Source: Sialis fuliginosa (Eukaryota > Arthropoda > Insecta > Megaloptera > Sialidae). Taken from it: a DNA stretch of 64,000 bases. Each line of letters begins with the position of its first letter. Positions within the stretch are counted from its first letter, which is position 1. Positions 59,400 to 64,000 of the stretch are shown piece by piece. A program made the position numbers and the translations under genes. The stretch lies in assembly GCA_961205875.1 (NCBI GenBank), contig OY540810.1:39804001-39868000 (forward strand), given 5' to 3'. The notes beneath the pieces are model-generated. The model was not told the origin of the DNA, searched no databases, and worked only from the letters and a program-made list of their open reading frames with translations.

Positions 59400-60588
59400 G
59401 GTGACTTCCAAAATGGTGAGTGAGGATCGGACCTTCAGTTTCCTCTCTCAATGCGTCACTCTCTCTGGATTTTCTCTTTATTATTTTTTGTTATCTCGTG
59501 GAGGCCATATTTGTTCTAAAGGCTGCAGCATTTTTTGCACTTCAAAAAAGTTTGCGGAAACTAAAATATCTCAGCTTCTATCAAGCCTATTAACATGGGA
59601 CTAGAAGCAAATTGTTCAGAAAAAACGGACTACAAGATTATTCTCAGACATTTTTATCTAAATGTAAAGGGTGAAATTTCAGCCTTAATTCTTAGCTTTT
59701 TTTATAAATCCCATTTTCAAGGGGATGTTTTTGCAAGAAGGGGAAAAGTTAACAAGTCAAATTATTTTTATAAATAGGTGGGTACTAGTTGTGTTTACAC
59801 ACGAAAGTTCGATCCTGATCCCTTGTTTTAAAGAAATTATCAAAATTTGAAAATTCGAGAAAATGGCACTTCAAAGCTGAATAATTCCAGATAAAAATCT
59901 GAAATTTTAGCCCATAATAGTACTAGTATTGTATGACTATTACTATATTTATTATTAAAGGAAATAGATGAATGGTTAAATAAACCAGTCTTATGTAGAC
60001 AATAAAAAACTCTTCTAATTGTATTTAACCTTTTATTACAATTATATATACACTTTATAAATTTATATGTACACTTGGAGAATTCAATATACACTCTTTG
60101 AAAATTCTATATACACTCATTGAAAATTCAATATATATTCTTAAAAATCAATTGTTTTCCTAACATTTTATTGTTTCCGACGCCAACGTACATACAACAT
60201 AATAATATGGATCAGCGTCGGAAACTCAAATAAAACAAACCAAAAATATGTACCCAAATTATAATTTGAAATCGCACAAAAGGAAAGATTTGTATTTTTT
60301 CCGAATATTTTTAAAATCTTATTATTTATTTTCTGTCACGGAAGTGACGTCAACTTTGTATATTTTTTTAAATAAAAATTAAAATTAAAAAATTAAATAA
60401 ATAAAATGATACACAAAAGATAATTTCTTTGTTCAAAATGTCCGCTAGCGGCGTTAATACAAAGTTGTAAGCTATCATTCAAATTAAATTAAATCTTCAA
60501 ATAACTTTTTAACGGCTAGATTAAGGTATAGAACATAGTTTATAAAATGTGTTTAGAATTGAATAGGCAATTCGAAAATATGAAAATA
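59400..60588. other. AT-rich sequence without a recognised gene
   Basis: Small open frames (59311-59604, 59595-59777, 59840-60094) show no protein family features. A possible inverted pair 'gtttccgacgccaacgta' (60172) and 'cagcgtcggaaac' (60213) brackets about 40 bp. Nothing else was recognised. Confidence 0.4.
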
Positions 60589-60957
60589 TATAGGGTGTTC
60601 CATTTGAAAATTTTGAAAAATATTAAGTTCAGAGTTTTGATACACTCTGTAAAAAGAATACAATTTTGTAAATGTTTGATGTAATATCACAATAATAGAG
60701 CATATTTTATGCTAAAACTATTTTTAGCAGAGAACACATTTTTTTTGATGTAATTAGAAAATTACAAGGTGTTGAAAATATTCCAATTTTCTTACAAAAA
60801 TGGTCATAATTTCTAAATCGCTCAATATAATCCCATACAAGCTACATCAAAATGTCCAAAAAAAATAAATGCTTTTGAATTCTCAATCAAAAAAACACAC
60901 TTTTTATTTAAAAAAGCATAACTTTGATTTGTAACGCACTTATGGGACATCCTGTAT
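60589..60957. mobile_element. TIR element with TATAGGGTGTTCCAT ends
   Basis: 'tatagggtgttccat' at the left and 'atgggacatcctgtata' at the right, imperfect inverted repeats with TA-rich flanks; the interior is AT-rich with no coding potential. The ends are of the 'acagggtgtcc' type, as at 4578. Confidence 0.6.
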
Positions 60958-61212
60958 AAATGTAACTATTTTCAAAATTTGCTTTTGTCTATCTTGACAA
61001 CTTTTGTATTTAAAGTTTTCTTCTATTTGTTATAATAAATGAAATATTGAACTTTGACTCATTGTCAGTCAGTGTTGGGACAATCTGTATATTTGTGTTC
61101 ATTTGTTCATTGTCAGTATGATTATATTATAATTATTCATTTACTCGTACACTTTAGGTATATTGTATTAGTAATTTAATTCAATTTTAAAAAGAAATTA
61201 TTATATTATTAT

Positions 61213-61506
61213 TAGAGATTGGAAAATTTTTTTTTCAACTATCGCGTAAAAATGCATTTATTGTAATTTTTATTACATATCTCCACCGTTTTCAGAAAAC
61301 TGGTTTGTTTGAACACAATTTGAAATCAACTATTTGCAACTACCTTTCCAACTATTTTAAAACTATTTGTGACACTTTTTACTGCTTCGTTTGCACTAAT
61401 TATTATTAAATCGTACAAAAAACTATTTACCAACTATGTATTTTCCGAAAAAAAATTCAACTAGTAACTATTTCATTGAAAATAACAACTATTTTTCCAA
61501 TCTCTA
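61213..61506. mobile_element. hAT-like MITE with TSD ATTATTAT
   Basis: TAGAGATTGGAAAA at the left and 'tttttccaatctcta' at the right. ATTATTAT is at 61205-61212 and 61507-61514. The interior repeats 'caactatt' many times. 294 bp. The duplication is low-complexity, so slightly less decisive than in other copies. Confidence 0.8.
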
Positions 61507-61514
61507 ATTATTAT

Positions 61515-62620
61515 ACTTTAGGTATCAGGCGTTTTAATTATTTGAATTTTGATAATATACTTTAGTTAATCATATTATAATTGATTTATTTCCTGATGTT
61601 TATGGTCACTTTATCGTATTTAATTAATTTTCTAAATCAACATAATATCATGTTTGTGTAAAATACGATCGCACAACCGCAGTTTGATAACTAAATTGAA
61701 TAGTATAATTAATTAATATCAATTGCACATAGTGTATTGAGTGACTGATATAATCAGTGTATTTATAATTAAATTCTGACGTATTGTTTTTGTATTTTTT
61801 TTAATTAATATGTTTTATTATAATTATTTATGATTCATATTTAAATCCATTACTTTTACTATTATTAATTAATTAATTAATGTGATAAAACGAATTTTTC
61901 ATTTATAAGTAACTTTATACTAGTAATTAATAAAAGTGTGGACAATTTTCATGCTTCAGAAACACTAGTAATAGGGTTAATTAACTATAGTTAATGCCCA
62001 AGAATAAGTTTAAAATGTTATTGGAAAATGGCTGATGGATAATGTGTACTCTAGATTTAAGCTCAATTGTGGATAAGAGGTAAATATAAAAAAAACTTAA
62101 TTAATATAGTTTTTAAACAATGAATACCTATTCTATTTGAGTGTGAACGGTAGACGGTATTTTAGTTTGCCGCTCAGAATAATTTATGCAGAAATTCCTA
62201 AATAAATTACAATTTTTAACAAACTAATAACAAATGATATTAACACTTTGTTGAATCTTTTATCTCACAATCAGTATTTTTTAGGTATATACTGTATCAA
62301 ATAAATATTTGTCTAATCAATTTAAATAATATTGTAACATCGTTTTTGTGCAAACATGATAAAAGATAGATTAAACGGTTTTAATACATAGTGCAGGTAT
62401 CATACCTATTAGGGCCAGGAGAGCCTAATTAAAGTTATCTTTTAACTGCTATCATATAAACTAGCTACGGTGTGATCCATTTATTTGGATAGGTATAAAA
62501 AAAATTAGTTATGTACGATGTAAATATTATGATATGCATCTATAAGCTTTTTAAAAGTGCTGTTTTGAGTTCTTATTTGATTAGGTTTTTTTACTTCATA
62601 TTTTTAATTTGAGTTTCTTA
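61515..62620. other. AT-rich sequence without a recognised gene
   Basis: No inverted-repeat element, dispersed family member or coding exon recognised. Several 'attaattaattaatt' runs. Confidence 0.4.
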
Positions 62621-62952
62621 TGCCCGGTATTATAAAGGACCTAACAAAATTTGTTAGCTAGCAATTACATTCAAATGGGGTATTAATTCTGTACTAGTAT
62701 CTATGGATTAGTTATGGAATTTAGAGCAGTGACACTTCAACTAATTGTAACACAGTTGGCATCTTTGACCGTACAAAATAATTTTCATAACATCACCACT
62801 GTTTTAATACCGTTTGTATTTACCTTCAACGCGTGCGCGAAACTTGTCAAAGTCATCAACAAACTCCAAAAGAACTGTCATATAAGTTTGATATCTCAGT
62901 TGAAAGTGTTTGTTAGCTAACAAATTTGTTAGGTCCTTTATGATACCGGGCA
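62621..62952 (+). mobile_element. Harbinger-like MITE, copy 5 (ORF-bearing family)
   Basis: TTA|TGCCCGGTATTATAAAGGAC at the left and GTCCTTTATGATACCGGGCA|TTA at the right. The interior + frame 62714-62920 (68 codons, MEFRAVTLQLIVTQLASLTV...) is open and close to the copies at 50238 and 886. The subterminal 'acaaaatttgttagctagca' forms a second inverted repeat. Confidence 0.88.
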
Positions 62953-63344
62953 TTATATTGACTGTATGTTTATTGACTATATCAAGAAATATATCAACTA
63001 AGTATTAAGTGTTTTTATGAGGATCGGTCGAAAATAGGAAAATTTCGCGGATCGAATTGTTATGTTGTGTTTAAATCAAGAAGACAAACAGCAAAACGGT
63101 GTTTTTGAAACACATCGTATTTAAAAATGTATGAGGTTTGTTGCTATATGTTGCCAAAAAACACGGTGTTTTGTTTTGTCTTTTTGGTTTAAACACGGCA
63201 TTGTAGTGCACAGAAGTCGCTACTCATCAATATAAATATAACGCACACATTTTTTTTGAAATCGGTCAATATTTTCAGAATCAGATCATTGAACCCAAAG
63301 TTTCGAAAATTTAACAAAAAGTTATTAAAAAACGCAAAAAATTA

Positions 63345-63466
63345 TCTATGGTGTTAGCTAGATCACTCAATTTCACTTTGCGGTCATTCAACACAATTTC
63401 ACGAATTTTTCGAATGTTTTCTGATGTAATTGCCTCATTTGGCCTTCCTGAACGTGGTGCATCAGT
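63345..63466 (-). pseudogene. Mariner transposase fragment (N-terminal HTH part)
   Basis: On the minus strand the sequence reads DAPRSGRPNEAITSENIRKI followed by REIVLNDRKVKLSDLANTI. This is the linker and second helix-turn-helix start of a mariner-family transposase (the SGRP motif followed by KI..IV..DR..KL.E.A pattern). About 40 residues survive; the sequence on both sides is unrelated, so it is a truncated remnant. The downstream flank at 63471-63497 is the tail of the foldback element seen at 2163-2331. Confidence 0.8.
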
Positions 63467-64000
63467 GTGGTTAAGGTGTATATTTTTAGTTTAAGTGAAT
63501 TGAAATTCAATAAAGAACATATTAAACACAGCAGTTGAACAGAACTCTACATTTTAGGCGTGGTTTCCAAACTCGACATCGTTATATATTATTTTTAAAA
63601 ACAATATTTTATTCGAAATTTTATCAGATTTAAGATTTATACTGATTTAAACTCGCAGTTATTTCCAAATAAATGATTTTCCGAAAGGGAGGGGGGGGGG
63701 GGTGTAGCCATGTTCTATACATTAAAATTAAAGTCTACTAATTTCTTGAAAAAAATGTACTCCTTTATTTTTTTCTAGCTCAATATTCTGATAACTGGAT
63801 TATGTATGCTATTTGATTGGTTGGTCGTTTGGTAAGGACGTGGGTGGAATTTGCAATTCTGCTATCTTCACATTTTGATTTCTGAGTCGTATTCATTTTA
63901 AAGTGGCACGAACCATAACCCACAAAAATCATAATTCATCATCGAGGTATGAAAAATCGAACAATGTTATAGTTAATTTTGTCCAAAACATAAATTTTAA

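Noticed and set aside
58744..59604. Overlapping open frames on both strands
   Set aside because: They mirror each other because of the large inverted repeat; nothing suggests a real protein.

Overview
The window is nuclear DNA from an animal, most likely an insect. It is very AT-rich, its genes are split by many GT-AG introns (often only 55-120 bp), and it is crowded with short terminal-inverted-repeat transposons and fragments of older repeats. The species cannot be named from the sequence. The proteins look arthropod-like, and the repeat blocks built around a 'ctaaaccgctgaaccgatt' core are of a kind I know from insect genomes.

Seven protein-coding genes could be assembled exon by exon, each with reading frame preserved across every junction: PSMB2 (13815-14546, +), NDUFS5 (18563-18982, +), an MXRA7-like small membrane protein (19885-22549, -), ERGIC2 (22948-24732, +), a GPR180/TMEM145-family seven-helix protein (32452-34530, -), GCN1 (35127-48646, +, 33 coding exons, 2673 residues) and PRPF19 (51042-56343, -, 7 coding exons, 503 residues). 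All are housekeeping genes of different pathways: proteasome, respiratory complex I, ER-Golgi traffic, translational stress signalling and splicing/ubiquitination. There is no operon-like logic. MXRA7-like/ERGIC2 and GPR180-TMEM145/GCN1 are head-to-head pairs with about 400 and 600 bp between start codons, so each probably shares a promoter region.

The rest is mostly transposon landscape. 1-13.8 kb holds no convincing gene. It has Harbinger-like, Tc1/mariner-like, hAT-like and pogo-like non-autonomous elements, some nested, a 250-bp hairpin made of tandem units, and one CpG-rich island (about 7915-8112) that may be a promoter or first exon. 15.1-18.4 kb is one 3.3-kb element bounded by inverted repeats. 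24.7-32.4 kb is a gene-free repeat region. 56.4-64 kb is repeat-rich, with a tandem unit carrying a hammerhead-like core, a 140-bp-arm inverted repeat and a mariner transposase fragment. Elements also sit in introns of the MXRA7-like gene, ERGIC2, GCN1 and PRPF19.

The most unusual observations are: (i) a Harbinger-like MITE family (five copies) whose interior is a conserved 65-73-codon open frame resembling a captured piece of an insect membrane receptor; (ii) two copies of one element in opposite orientation in GCN1 introns 14 and 18, which could pair in the pre-mRNA around exons 15-18; (iii) two places with hammerhead-ribozyme-like cores; (iv) long, nearly perfect DNA hairpins. No tRNA, rRNA or CRISPR was recognised.
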